Positions 1 to 8,028 of a DNA stretch of 64,000 nucleotides are shown here, piece after piece. Position 1 is the stretch's first letter; each line of letters begins with the position of its first letter. The notes below the pieces were generated by a model. It searched no databases, was not told where the DNA came from, and saw nothing but the letters and a program-made list of their open reading frames with translations. The position numbers were made by a program, and so were the translations under genes. The DNA is from Pseudooceanicola batsensis HTCC2597 (lineage in GTDB: Bacteria > Pseudomonadota > Alphaproteobacteria > Rhodobacterales > Rhodobacteraceae): contig NZ_CH724131.1 of the NCBI RefSeq assembly GCF_000152725.1, positions 1,289,856 through 1,353,855 on the forward strand, written 5' to 3'.

Positions 1-324
1 GCCGTCTACTGCGCGACCAAGGCGGCGGTCATCAGCCTGACCCAGTCGGCCGGGCTGGACCTGATCCGGCACGGCATCAAGGTCAACGCCATCGCCCCCG
101 GCGTGGTCGAGGGCGACCACTGGGACGGGGTCGACGCGCTGTTCGCGCGATACGAGGGCAAGAGGCCAGGACAGAAGAAGCAGGAGGTCGGCGCGGCGGT
201 GCCCTACGGCCGCATGGGTCGCGCCGAGGACCTGACCGGCATGGCCGTCTTCCTCGCCTCGGACGAGGCCGAATACATCGTCGCCCAGACCTACAACGTC
301 GACGGCGGCAACTGGATGAGCTGA
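1..324 (+). CDS. smoS: Sorbitol (polyol) dehydrogenase, SDR family, 3' part only
   Basis: The window opens inside this gene. Frame 1 is open from base 1 to the TGA at 322-324 and gives the last 107 residues. YCATK near the start of the fragment is the YxxxK catalytic Tyr/Lys pair of short-chain dehydrogenases, and the chain ends in the usual VDGGN-type tail. The stretch around GVVEGDHWDGVD resembles SmoS of rhodobacters, a cytoplasmic NAD-dependent enzyme that oxidises D-sorbitol to D-fructose. The sorbitol assignment rests on this resemblance and on the next two genes, mannitol 2-dehydrogenase and fructokinase, which reproduce the end of the known smo/mtl polyol operon. Its stop overlaps the next start (TGATG), so translation is probably coupled. 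Confidence 0.8.
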   Translation, partial: AVYCATKAAVISLTQSAGLDLIRHGIKVNAIAPGVVEGDHWDGVDALFARYEGKRPGQKKQEVGAAVPYGRMGRAEDLTGMAVFLASDEAEYIVAQTYNVDGGNWMS

Positions 325-1814
325 TGACCCCCAAGGAACCGGCCCGCGTGAAACTTTCGAACGAGACCCTCGCCAACCTTCCTGAGACGATCGCCCGCCC
401 GGTCTACGACCGCGGTGCGCTGAGCCCCGGCATCGTGCATATCGGGCTGGGCAATTTCCACCGGGCGCACCAGGCGTGGTATCTGCACCGGCTGATGCAG
501 CAGGGCGAGGCGCTCGACTGGGCGATCATCGGCGCCGGGGTCCGCCCCTATGACGAGGCGCAGCGCCGGCGGCTGGCGGCGCAGGATCATCTCACCACGC
601 TGATCGAACTCGACCCCTCCGGCACCCGGGCCGAGGTGATCGGCCCGATGATCGACTACCTTCCCGTGACCGAAGGCAACGGCCCCCTGATCGACTGCAT
701 GGCGGCGCCGGAGATCCGCATCGTCTCGCTCACCGTGACCGAGGGCGGGTACTACATCGACCCGGCCGGCGGCGGTCTGGACACCGAACATCCCGACATC
801 CGTCACGACGCCGCCCATCCCGAGACCCCCCGCACCGCCTTTGGCGCGATGGTGGCCGCGCTGAAACGGCGCCGTGCGGCGGGCCTCGGCGCCTTCGCCG
901 GACAGAGCTGCGACAACCTGCAGGGGAACGGGGCGATCCTGCGCCGCACGGTGGTCTCGCTCGCGCGGCTTTCGGACCCCGGTCTCGCCGACTGGATCGA
1001 CGCGAACGCCAGCTTTCCCGACGCGATGGTCGACTGCATCGTCCCGGCCACCGGTGAAAAGGAACGCGCCCTCGCCGCCGCGCTCGGCATCGACGATCTC
1101 GTCCCGGTCAGCCACGAGAATTTCCGCCAATGGGTGATCGAGGACGATTTCTGCGCCGGGCGCCCGGACTGGGACCGGGCGGGCGCGCAGTTCTCGGACG
1201 ATGTTCACGGCTACGAGATGCAGAAGATCCGCATCCTGAACGCGGGCCACCAGATCATCGCCGCCCCCGCCGAGGTGCTGGGCATCGAGACCATCGCCGA
1301 GGCCATGGCCGACGCCCGGATCCGCACCCTCTATCGCCGGGTCGCCACGCAGGAGATCGCGCCGCACGTGGTGCCGGTGGCGGGCATGTCGCCGACGGAG
1401 TACATCGACCTGATCGAGCGGCGTTTCGCGAACCCGGCCATCGTCGACACGGTGCGCCGCGTCGCCTTCGACGGCTCGTCCCGGCATCCCGGGTTCCTGC
1501 TGCCGACCCTCCGGGACGCCCTGGCCACCGGCGCCCCGGTCGAGGGCCTGGCCCTGGTCGAGGCGCTCTGGGCCCGCATGTGCCAGGGCACGCGCGAGGA
1601 CGGCAGCCGGATCGCGCCCAACGATCCCTGGTGGGACAGCCTGACCGCCGTGGCCGAGACCGCCCGAACCCGCCCCCGCGCCTGGCTCGAGATGCGCCGG
1701 ATCTACGGCGACCTCGCCGATGCCGGGATCTTCGCCCGGGCCTTCGAGACATGGCTGGCGAAGATATGGCAGGATGGCGTGGCCCCCGCCATCGACGGCT
1801 ATCTCGCCCGCTGA
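324..1814 (+). CDS. mtlK: Mannitol 2-dehydrogenase
   Basis: Predicted to oxidise D-mannitol to D-fructose with NAD in the cytoplasm. The 496-residue length fits the long-chain, zinc-independent mannitol dehydrogenase family. An N-terminal Rossmann segment, HIGLGNFHRAHQ (about residues 39-50), carries the family GNFHRAH signature. The segment KIRILNAGH gives Lys301, Asn306 and His309, the same spacing as the catalytic Lys-Asn-His set of the Pseudomonas fluorescens enzyme. The ATG at 324 overlaps the stop of the dehydrogenase before it by one base. The gene is followed after 60 bases by fructokinase, so the three genes convert sorbitol and mannitol to fructose and then to fructose 6-phosphate. 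The ABC importer genes expected upstream would lie outside the window. Confidence 0.93.
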   Translation: MTPKEPARVKLSNETLANLPETIARPVYDRGALSPGIVHIGLGNFHRAHQAWYLHRLMQQGEALDWAIIGAGVRPYDEAQRRRLAAQDHLTTLIELDPSGTRAEVIGPMIDYLPVTEGNGPLIDCMAAPEIRIVSLTVTEGGYYIDPAGGGLDTEHPDIRHDAAHPETPRTAFGAMVAALKRRRAAGLGAFAGQSCDNLQGNGAILRRTVVSLARLSDPGLADWIDANASFPDAMVDCIVPATGEKERALAAALGIDDLVPVSHENFRQWVIEDDFCAGRPDWDRAGAQFSDDVHGYEMQKIRILNAGHQIIAAPAEVLGIETIAEAMADARIRTLYRRVATQEIAPHVVPVAGMSPTEYIDLIERRFANPAIVDTVRRVAFDGSSRHPGFLLPTLRDALATGAPVEGLALVEALWARMCQGTREDGSRIAPNDPWWDSLTAVAETARTRPRAWLEMRRIYGDLADAGIFARAFETWLAKIWQDGVAPAIDGYLAR

Positions 1815-1874
1815 CGGCGGCGCGGGCCGAGGCGCCCTGATGCCACCGACTGGAACCCCGACCCGAGGCCCGAC

Positions 1875-2825
1875 ATGATCCTCTGCTGCGGCGAAGCCCT
1901 GATCGACATGATCCCCGCCCCGACCGACGCCGGGCGCGAGGGGTTCGTGCCCCACTCCGGGGGGGCGGTCTTCAACACGGCCATCGCCCTGGGACGGCTC
2001 GGCGTGCCGGCGGGGATGCTGACCGGCCTCTCGACCGACATGTTCGGCGCGCAGCTGATGGGCGATCTCGCGGCCAGCCGTGTCGATACGGGTCACGTCA
2101 TCCGGTCGGACCGCCCCAGCACCCTGGCCTTCGTGCGGCTGACCGGGGGCAAGGCCGACTATTCCTTCTTCGACGAGAATTCGGCCGGGCGCATGCTGAC
2201 GCCGGACGCGATGCCGGACCCGGCGCCGGGGGTGCGGGCGATGTTCTTCGGCGGCATCAGCCTGGCCTGCGAGCCCGCCGCCGGGGGCTATGCCGATCTC
2301 GCCACGCGCCGGGCCGGGGACCGGGTCGTCATGATCGACCCGAACATCCGCCCCGGGTTCATCGCCGATCCCGCCCGCTACCGCGCCCGGCTGGAGGCCA
2401 TGATCGCCGCGGCGGATATCGTCAAGCTCTCGGATGAGGATCTGGACTGGCTGGACCCCGGCCCCGAACCGGCCGCGGAGCGGATCGGCGGTCTGCTGCG
2501 CAGGGGCCCCGCCCTCGCCATCATGACCCGCGGGCGCGCGGGCGCCGTCGCCGTCCGGTCCGACGGCACGAAGATCGAGGTGCAGGGCCGGGACGTCACG
2601 GTCGTGGACACGGTCGGCGCGGGCGACACGTTCAACGCCGGCCTGCTGGCCAGCCTCGACGGCCAGGGCCTTCTGACTAAGGCCGCCCTCCGCAGCCTGC
2701 CGGAGGGTGCCCTGCGCGCCGCGCTTTCCTTCGCCGCCGAGGTGGCGGGGGTCACCGTCTCGCGCGCCGGGGCAGACCCGCCCTGGGCACATGAGGTAGG
2801 GGGTGGCGGGCGTTCTCCGGACTGA
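1875..2825 (+). CDS. mtlZ: Fructokinase, PfkB family
   Basis: A 316-residue sugar kinase of the PfkB (ribokinase) family. The N-terminal CGEALIDMIP and the phosphate-binding DTVGAGDTFNAG segment (Asp245 to about 256) are both present; Asp251 in GAGD is the expected catalytic base. In this position, directly after sorbitol and mannitol dehydrogenases, the likely substrate is the fructose they release. The gene starts 60 bases after mtlK and ends the polyol operon. The symbol follows the corresponding gene of the Rhodobacter polyol operon and is an inference from context; another ketose or aldose kinase of the same family cannot be excluded from sequence alone. Confidence 0.88.
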   Translation: MILCCGEALIDMIPAPTDAGREGFVPHSGGAVFNTAIALGRLGVPAGMLTGLSTDMFGAQLMGDLAASRVDTGHVIRSDRPSTLAFVRLTGGKADYSFFDENSAGRMLTPDAMPDPAPGVRAMFFGGISLACEPAAGGYADLATRRAGDRVVMIDPNIRPGFIADPARYRARLEAMIAAADIVKLSDEDLDWLDPGPEPAAERIGGLLRRGPALAIMTRGRAGAVAVRSDGTKIEVQGRDVTVVDTVGAGDTFNAGLLASLDGQGLLTKAALRSLPEGALRAALSFAAEVAGVTVSRAGADPPWAHEVGGGGRSPD

Positions 2826-3375
2826 CGGCTGTCGCGCAGGATGGCAGAGGACGGGGATGCGGGGAGACCGGGAGATCCCCGGTCGGGGCCGGGGATGCCG
2901 GGTGTGCAGGACCCGCTGACCTCGGACCCGGTCGGGGGGCTGTCTGCCCCCCGCCGCGCGGGCGCGCGGCTCCCCCCGAGGATATTTTCCGGACCAAAGA
3001 AGCGGGGGCGGGCGCGGGTCGGGAGGTCGCGACGAGCGGCCGGGCCTCCGTCTCGATGCGGACGGTCCGGAGTGGGTCGGTCGAGGCGGCGCGATGGCGA
3101 GGCGCGCGGCGGCGGTCGTGGCCGGGAGGTCGCCGGGTGTCACGGGACGGCCCGTGGCGGCCCGTGGCGGTCCGCTTCCAGCTCGTGACAGGCGGCGTGC
3201 CGGGTGGCGCGGGCCGCGGCCTCGCGCAGGGGGGGCGGCCTGACGGGCCGGAGGCCTCGGGGCGGCCACCGCGGGCGGGACGATCCGCGCCCGCCTGTCG
3301 GGTCGACGCGGACCGTCGCCCCCTTCACGGGACATGGCAGCCGGGCGCGGGGCCCCGGGAGCACGGCACGCGGGA
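2826..3375. other. Gene-free convergent spacer
   Basis: The 550 bases between the ends of the fructokinase gene and the leftward DUF475 gene hold one full copy of the composite hairpin repeat (2934-3003). The rest is very GC-rich sequence whose open frames on both strands look like composition artefacts: no ribosome-binding site and no recognisable domain. A short direct repeat of GGCCCGTGGC lies near 3147-3170. No gene is supported. Confidence 0.6.
2934..3003 (+). repeat. Composite hairpin repeat, copy 1 (full length)
   Basis: Three parts in order. Hairpin I is GGGGGGC (2934-2940), a 5-base loop and GCCCCCC (2946-2952). Hairpin II is GCCGCGCG (2953-2960), GG, CGCGCGGC (2963-2970). The core (2976-3003) reads CCGAGGATATTTTCCGGACC then AAAGAAGC. 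It lies 108 bases past the fructokinase stop and reads in the same direction. Related copies start at 12112, 32889 and 62291 on this strand, and end at 18139, 36144 and 47459 on the other. Confidence 0.8.
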
Positions 3376-4449
3376 TCACCCCGCCGCGGCGCGGTTCCAG
3401 CGGATCGAGGACCAGAGCGCCACGCCGATCAGCAGGGCGCCGCCCAGACCGGTGATCACCTCGGGGATCTCGACGAAGGACTGCAGGAACATGATCACGG
3501 CGAGGATCGTGATCGCGTAGAAAGCCCCGTGTTCCAGGTAGCGGTACTGGCTCAGCGTGCCCTTCTCGACCAGCATGATGGTCATCGAGCGCACGTACAT
3601 CGCCCCGATCCCCAGGCCGATGGCGATGACGAAGAGGTTCTGGCTGAGGGCGAAGGCGCCGATCACCCCGTCGAAGGAGAAGGAGGCGTCGAGCACCTCG
3701 AGATAGAGGAAGGCCCCGAGCCCGCCCTGCGCGCCCGTCTTCATCGCCTCGTTCCGGTCGAGGATCCCGCCCAGGACCTCGACCGCGAGAAAGGTGATGA
3801 GCCCCCAGATCGCCGAAACGAGGAAACTGTGCCCCTTGTCCCCGCCATGCAGCTGGCTGATCGCCATCACCACCCCCAGGACCAGCGCGATTTCGATCCC
3901 CTTGACGCTGGCGTAGCGGGCGATCCGCTCTTCCAGCCAGCGCACCCAGTGGATGTCCTTTTCGTGGTCGAAGAAGAAGCCCAGCCCCACCATCATCAGG
4001 AACGTGCCGCCGAAGGCCGCGATCGAGAGATGCGCCTCGTGCATGATCCGGGCGTAGGCTTCGGGCTCGCTCGCCGCGAGGCGGATGGCCTCGACGGGCC
4101 CGATGTCCGCCGCCACCACCACGATGAGCAGCGGAAACACGATGCGCATGCCGAAGACCGCGATCAGGATCCCCCAGGTCAGGAACCGGCGCTGCCAGAC
4201 GGGCGACATGTCCTTGAGCTTGTTGGCGTTGACGATGGCATTGTCGAAGGAGAGGCTGATCTCGAGCACGGCGAGCACCGCGCATATGAAGAAGATCGTC
4301 AGCGTTCCCTCGACCGTGCGGGACCCGGCCCAGCCCAGCCAGCCGCCGAGGATCAGGCCGGCCGCGGTCACGGCGAAGGCCCAGAAGAAATAGCTTATCG
4401 CGCCCCTGTCGCGGCGCTCCGGCAGAGGGCCGGTATGGTGTGAAGACAT
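3376..4449 (-). CDS. DUF475 family integral membrane protein (TerC-like)
   Basis: A 357-residue polytopic membrane protein with about eight hydrophobic segments. It contains LEISLSFDNAIVNANKLK and, in the second half, a matching FSFDGVIGAFALSQN, the internally repeated SFD-containing helices of the TerC/DUF475 group. These proteins are often associated with metal (including manganese) handling or membrane stress; the substrate here is unknown. The ATG at 4449 was chosen because the longer open frame upstream is rich in Arg and has no ribosome-binding site. The gene runs in the same direction as the holin-like and DUF883 genes to its right but is separated from them by 156 bases, so shared transcription is possible and not certain. 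Confidence 0.8.
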   Translation of the reverse strand: MSSHHTGPLPERRDRGAISYFFWAFAVTAAGLILGGWLGWAGSRTVEGTLTIFFICAVLAVLEISLSFDNAIVNANKLKDMSPVWQRRFLTWGILIAVFGMRIVFPLLIVVVAADIGPVEAIRLAASEPEAYARIMHEAHLSIAAFGGTFLMMVGLGFFFDHEKDIHWVRWLEERIARYASVKGIEIALVLGVVMAISQLHGGDKGHSFLVSAIWGLITFLAVEVLGGILDRNEAMKTGAQGGLGAFLYLEVLDASFSFDGVIGAFALSQNLFVIAIGLGIGAMYVRSMTIMLVEKGTLSQYRYLEHGAFYAITILAVIMFLQSFVEIPEVITGLGGALLIGVALWSSIRWNRAAAG

Positions 4450-4605
4450 GCGTACCCGTCGTGCGGCTCGGTCGCGTTCGGTGCCGACATCACGAACGCG
4501 CCGCCACGTCCGCCAGAGGGGCCCGGTCACCACCCTTGGGTTCGCCCGATTGTCGCATCTGCCGCGCGGCATGCAAGGCCCGCGCAGCAGATTTCTTTTG
4601 CACGC

Positions 4606-4932
4606 TCAGGGCCGGGGCCGCATGGCCGAGCGCGCGGCCGCCCCGGCGCCGAACCCCTGCGCGAAGGCGGCGCCGAGCCCTCCGGCCGTGAGACCCGCCG
4701 CCGCCGCGGGCGGAGGCGCCACATGGGGCCGGCGCGTTCCGAGGGCCACCACCAGGGCGCCGAGGCCGAAATAGGCACACCCGATCACCAGCGCGGCGAA
4801 CTGCGCGTCGCGCGCCGCGGCCAGCGCGATCCAGGCGGCGACGGTCAGGAACCCGGCCCCGATCAGCATGAGAAAGGCGCCGGCCAGCCCGAAGCCGGCG
4901 CGCCGCACGGACAGTCTGAGAGCGGTCAGCAT
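4606..4932 (-). CDS. Small phage-holin-like membrane protein
   Basis: A 108-residue protein with two hydrophobic hairpin segments (about residues 11-36 and 45-63), an Arg-containing N-terminus, and an Ala/Gly/Pro-rich tail. This layout is typical of the small holin-like or DUF1469-type inner-membrane proteins of proteobacteria, which are often encoded next to DUF883/YqjD proteins. It begins 14 bases after the end of the DUF883 gene in the same direction, so the two are very probably cotranscribed. Function is unproven; the family name does not imply that a phage is present, and no other phage gene is seen here. Confidence 0.65.
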   Translation of the reverse strand: MLTALRLSVRRAGFGLAGAFLMLIGAGFLTVAAWIALAAARDAQFAALVIGCAYFGLGALVVALGTRRPHVAPPPAAAAGLTAGGLGAAFAQGFGAGAAARSAMRPRP

Positions 4933-4946
4933 CTGGCCCGCCCCGA

Positions 4947-5297
4947 TCAGCGGCGCGCCGAGATCAGCCCGAGCAGAAAGCCGACGCCCGCCGCGATCCC
5001 GACGGCGGCGGTCGGATTCTCGCGCACGGCGCTTTCGGCCTGCGCATAGCCGGACCGGAGCTGCGCCTCGGCGTCGTGGCCCATCTTCTCGGCGCGGGCA
5101 CGCATGTCATCGGCGGTGCGGTTGGCGGCCCGGCGGGCCTCTTCGCCGCGGGCGCGGCCGTAGCCGGCAACGGCGCGGGTCAACTCGGCCACATCGGCCT
5201 GCAGCGCGGCGATCTGTTCCTTGACGTCGTCGGCGCTGGCGCCGGCCTTGGAATTCTTGCCGCCGGTGCCGTTCGAGGTCGCGGTGGTGTCTGCCAT
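4947..5297 (-). CDS. DUF883 (ElaB/YqjD-type) membrane-anchored protein
   Basis: A 116-residue protein with a polar, helical, Ala/Glu/Arg-rich body (about residues 24-95, probably coiled coil) and a C-terminal hydrophobic anchor, AAVGIAAGVGFLLGLISARR, ending in two arginines. This is the ElaB/YqjD/DUF883 layout; E. coli members are stationary-phase, inner-membrane proteins that bind ribosomes. AGGAGA stands in good position before the ATG. Upstream on the same strand is a site matching the EcfG general-stress promoter (GGAAC, 16 bases, CGTT), which fits a stress protein. It is the first gene of a pair with the holin-like gene. Confidence 0.82.
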   Translation of the reverse strand: MADTTATSNGTGGKNSKAGASADDVKEQIAALQADVAELTRAVAGYGRARGEEARRAANRTADDMRARAEKMGHDAEAQLRSGYAQAESAVRENPTAAVGIAAGVGFLLGLISARR

Positions 5298-5333
5298 CGG
5301 GTCTCTCCTGTCTGTTCGGATCCTTTCCGCAAC

Positions 5334-5358
5334 AACGTCATCAACAACCGATTGTTCC
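5334..5358 (-). promoter_or_regulatory. EcfG-type (general stress sigma factor) promoter
   Basis: Read on the minus strand: GGAAC (complement of 5354-5358), exactly 16 bases, then CGTT (complement of 5334-5337). This equals the alphaproteobacterial EcfG consensus GGAAC-N16/17-CGTT. It lies 37 bases upstream of the DUF883 start codon, a normal promoter distance. The site is seen directly; use of it is an inference. Confidence 0.65.
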
Positions 5359-5462
5359 CGAAACGCCGCCCCTCACCCGCCGAATGCCGGATCTTCGACC
5401 CATTTTCGACGCATTCGAGCTTTAGGAATTCCCAAACCCTTCCTTGAGACGTTCATGGGGAA

Positions 5463-6134
5463 ATGACGCACATGCAAGCAATCCTGTTCCGCCCCCTCGT
5501 CCTGCCGCTCGCCCTGGTGGCCGGCCTCGTCATGTCCAGCGCGACACCTTCGCAGGCCGGTCTCTTCGACTGCTTCTTCGGAGGCTGCTGGAACTGGGGC
5601 GGCGGCGGGGGCGGCGACGATGACGACGGTGGCGCGGCCAACGAGGATGTGGCCCCCACGGGGATCATCCATCCCGTCTACATGGTGGGGTCGTCCTTCT
5701 TCCCCGACCGCGTGCATGCCCAGCCCGGCGACGAGATCAAGTTCTACAACCTCGCCTATACCAGCCAGAGGATCCGCGCGGACGATTATTCGTGGGAAAG
5801 CGACTATCTCTCCCGGAACGACTCCTGGTCGCTGATCGTGCAGGCCGACACCGAACTCGAATTCCGCAAATCCGGCTATGGCGGAACCTATTACGGCGAG
5901 ATCAAGCTGCAATCGCCACCCTCGGCGGTCGATTTCGGCGACCTGGTGGATCCGGACGGCAATGTCGTGGGCAAGGATGGCAGCGCGATCGGCCTGGCCG
6001 AGGGGCTGGGCGAGACGCTGGCGCATGTCGGCGGCAGCCTGCGCGATGTGGGCGGCGGCCTGACCTCGGCGCTCTTCGGAGACGGCAATGGCGGCGAGCT
6101 CGGCCTCGGCACACTCGGCCTCGGCAACAACTGA
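5463..6134 (+). CDS. Secreted protein of unknown function, possible cupredoxin-like fold
   Basis: A 223-residue protein with a clear signal peptide (hydrophobic residues 8-30, cleavage near SQA-GL). After it comes a low-complexity stretch of glycines and aspartates (about residues 45-60), then a segment of about 85 residues with alternating polar and hydrophobic positions (QPGDEIKFYNLAY ... GYGGTYYGEIKLQ) that reads like a beta sandwich; the PGDEIKFYN start recalls cupredoxins, but I see no conserved Cys-His-Met copper set. The last 50 residues are Gly-rich. ATG at 5463 precedes a second in-frame ATG at 5472. It is transcribed away from the DUF883 gene. I do not recognise the family. Confidence 0.65.
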   Translation: MTHMQAILFRPLVLPLALVAGLVMSSATPSQAGLFDCFFGGCWNWGGGGGGDDDDGGAANEDVAPTGIIHPVYMVGSSFFPDRVHAQPGDEIKFYNLAYTSQRIRADDYSWESDYLSRNDSWSLIVQADTELEFRKSGYGGTYYGEIKLQSPPSAVDFGDLVDPDGNVVGKDGSAIGLAEGLGETLAHVGGSLRDVGGGLTSALFGDGNGGELGLGTLGLGNN

Positions 6135-6137
6135 CCG

Positions 6138-6800
6138 TCACCCGGCCAGCGGGTCGACCAGCCCGGCGCCGGAGGCACGGTTCGAGTTCACCTCGGTCCC
6201 GACGCGATACATCGCATAGACCGCGTCGGGCGCGGCCCGCATCAGAGGTGCCGCACCCCTGCCCTCTTCGCCCAGCCACAGCGCCCAGTCCTTCGGCTCA
6301 AGTATGACCGGAATACGGTTGTGGATGTCCGCCATCGCGCCCCCGGCCTCCGTCGTGACGATGGCGCAGGCCGTCAACGCCTCGTCGCCCCGCGCCCATG
6401 CCTGCCAGATGCCGGCCACGACCATCGGCGCCCCGTCGCGCCGGTGGATGAACCAGGGCAGCTTCTGCCCGCCGGCGCGGTCCCATTCGTAGAACCCGTC
6501 CATCGCGATCAGGCAGCGCCGCGCGCGCGCGGCCTCGCGGAAGGCCGGCTTCTCGGCGATCGTCTCGGACCGGGCGTTGATCAGCAGCGGACCGTCGGTC
6601 GGCGTCTTGTACCAGTGCGGAACGAATCCCCACCTCATGGCGGTCAGGCGCCGCCGCCCGTCGCCGAGAGAACAGACGTTCACCGGTACGGTCGGGCAGA
6701 CGTTGAAGTTCGGCACCTCGGCCAGGTCATTGGCGGGCGCCGCCTCGAAGAGCTGCGCCATCGCCTCCGGAGGCAGGGTGACCGCGAACCGCCCGCACAT
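6138..6800 (-). CDS. yedK: SOS response-associated peptidase (SRAP, HMCES/YedK family)
   Basis: A 220-residue protein starting MCGRFAV; Cys2 becomes the N-terminal catalytic residue that forms a thiazolidine link to abasic sites in single-stranded DNA. The family NARSET segment is present (about residues 75-80), followed by RCLIAMDGFYEW with the conserved Glu and by the late ADIHNRIPVIL segment with the active-site His. These proteins shield abasic sites at replication forks. It converges on the secreted-protein gene with a 3-base gap and lies 7 bases downstream of the DUF1992 gene on the same strand, so those two may share a transcript. Confidence 0.92.
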   Translation of the reverse strand: MCGRFAVTLPPEAMAQLFEAAPANDLAEVPNFNVCPTVPVNVCSLGDGRRRLTAMRWGFVPHWYKTPTDGPLLINARSETIAEKPAFREAARARRCLIAMDGFYEWDRAGGQKLPWFIHRRDGAPMVVAGIWQAWARGDEALTACAIVTTEAGGAMADIHNRIPVILEPKDWALWLGEEGRGAAPLMRAAPDAVYAMYRVGTEVNSNRASGAGLVDPLAG

Positions 6801-6807
6801 GCCGGGC

Positions 6808-7116
6808 TCAGCGCGCCCAGGCCTTGCGGGCCATGTCGATCCGCGCCTCCATCATGGACATCGACTTCATGATCTCGGTCCGCTTCGTCCGATCGGTCAC
6901 GCCGGCGAGTTCCGCCCGCAGCCGCCGGAGTTCGCGCCCGAGCGAGACGAATTCCGGCTCGGCCCCGTTCTCTTCCATGATGCGGCGGATGAGGGCGTTC
7001 TCGGGATCGTCGACGCGCGGCAGCGGCTTGCCCGCGCCCGGCAGGTCGTCGAAGGCGCCGTTCTTTTCGGCCTCGGCGATCCGGGCCGAGATGAGGTCCA
7101 TCAATGGGTGATCCAT
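6808..7116 (-). CDS. DUF1992 / DnaJ-homologue-subfamily-C-28 domain protein
   Basis: A 102-residue soluble protein. The N-terminal part, LISARIAEAEKNGAFDDLPG followed by GKPL, is the signature of the DUF1992 (DNAJC28-type conserved) domain, and the rest is charged and helical. Function is not established for the family. ATG at 7116 is the first start that keeps the family N-terminus; the open frame continues upstream only into Arg/Pro-rich non-coding sequence. It ends 7 bases before the yedK start. Confidence 0.8.
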   Translation of the reverse strand: MDHPLMDLISARIAEAEKNGAFDDLPGAGKPLPRVDDPENALIRRIMEENGAEPEFVSLGRELRRLRAELAGVTDRTKRTEIMKSMSMMEARIDMARKAWAR

Positions 7117-7197
7117 GGCACGAAGATAGGACCGAAAGGGCCGGAGGGAAAGAGCGCCGCGCAAGTCGGGGGGCCCGGCGCGAGGGACCGGGCGCGG

Positions 7198-7227
7198 GTC
7201 ATCCTCGGGCTCGACCCGAGGTTCTCC
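7198..7227 (+). repeat. Dispersed palindromic repeat (CCTCGGG family), copy R1
   Basis: A 30-base element centred on CCTCGGG (7203-7209), CTCGA, CCCGAGG (7215-7221), flanked by GTCAT and TTCTCC. The identical 30 bases occur in reverse orientation at 39218-39247. It lies between the DUF1992 and SGNH genes, which point away from each other. Confidence 0.8.
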
Positions 7228-7374
7228 TGCCCCCATGCGGCACATCCCCGACGAGATCGTCGGGGCGAGCCGGGGATGCCTCTCGCACCGGGGCGCCCAT
7301 GCGGCCCCGAGGGGCCATGACGGATTGCACGGGGCAGCTTGACCCCGGACCCGGCGGGATCATTTCCTTACCGC

Positions 7375-8028
7375 ATGACACGCTGGCTGCTCCTCACCCT
7401 CGCCCTCGCCCTCTCTCTTCTCGCCGCCTGCGGCCGTGGTGTGCCTCAGGATGCGCGGATCGTCGTCGCCGGAGATTCGGTCATGGCCTGGAACCGCAGC
7501 GCGGGCGCTTCGGTGGCGGACCGGCTCGAGGCGCGGCTGGGAGAGCCCGTGGGCGATGTCTCTCTCCCGCTGGCGCAGGTCACAGGCGGACGCGGGCCGC
7601 TGAACATCCCCGCGCAACTCGACGGGGTCCGGGCGCCCTGGGTGGTGCTGAACGGCGGCGCCAACGACCTGAGCGGCTGCGATTGCGCGCGCTGCGAACC
7701 GGTTCTCGACCGGCTGATCTCGGACGATGGGAGACGCGGCGCGAACCCGGCGCTGGTGACCGATCTGCGCGCGCGCGGATCGCGGGTGGTCTGGGCGGAT
7801 TACTACACCTCGCCGCGCTACGCGGGTACGGCCTGCGAGGCGCCCTACCGGGTGCTCGAAACCCGTCTGGCGCGCATGGCGGCCTCAGATCCCGGGGTGA
7901 CGCTGGTCGACATGGACAGGGTGTTCAGCCCCGACGACCTTTCGCTCTTCGCGTCGGACCGGACCCACCCGTCGCGCAAGGGATCGGCGCGCATGGCCGA
8001 CACGATCGCCCCGTTGCTGCGACGGTGA
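7375..8028 (+). CDS. SGNH/GDSL hydrolase, predicted lipoprotein
   Basis: A 217-residue exported esterase-like protein. The signal peptide ends in a lipobox, LLAAC, with Cys near residue 19, so membrane anchoring by lipid is expected. The SGNH blocks are visible: block I VVAGDSVMAWN with the catalytic Ser, block III NGGAND, and block V DRTHPSRKG with the Asp and His. The family includes acyl hydrolases and lysophospholipases acting in the periplasm; the substrate is unknown. ATG at 7375 was chosen because the signal peptide starts there; the frame is open for 12 codons upstream without a ribosome-binding site. Confidence 0.85.
   Translation: MTRWLLLTLALALSLLAACGRGVPQDARIVVAGDSVMAWNRSAGASVADRLEARLGEPVGDVSLPLAQVTGGRGPLNIPAQLDGVRAPWVVLNGGANDLSGCDCARCEPVLDRLISDDGRRGANPALVTDLRARGSRVVWADYYTSPRYAGTACEAPYRVLETRLARMAASDPGVTLVDMDRVFSPDDLSLFASDRTHPSRKGSARMADTIAPLLRR

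Noticed and set aside
2841-3188. 115-codon open frame after the fructokinase gene
   Set aside because: It crosses the hairpins of the composite repeat, has no ribosome-binding site and no family resemblance.
291-3335. Very long open frame (about 1000 codons) on the minus strand opposite mtlK and the fructokinase gene
   Set aside because: It is antisense to two well-supported enzymes, rich in Arg/Pro/Gly/His, without ribosome-binding site or domain. High GC makes long antisense frames common here.
4606-5297. Phage remnant because of the holin-like protein
   Set aside because: Such small membrane proteins pair with DUF883 genes in ordinary chromosomes; no other phage gene is near.
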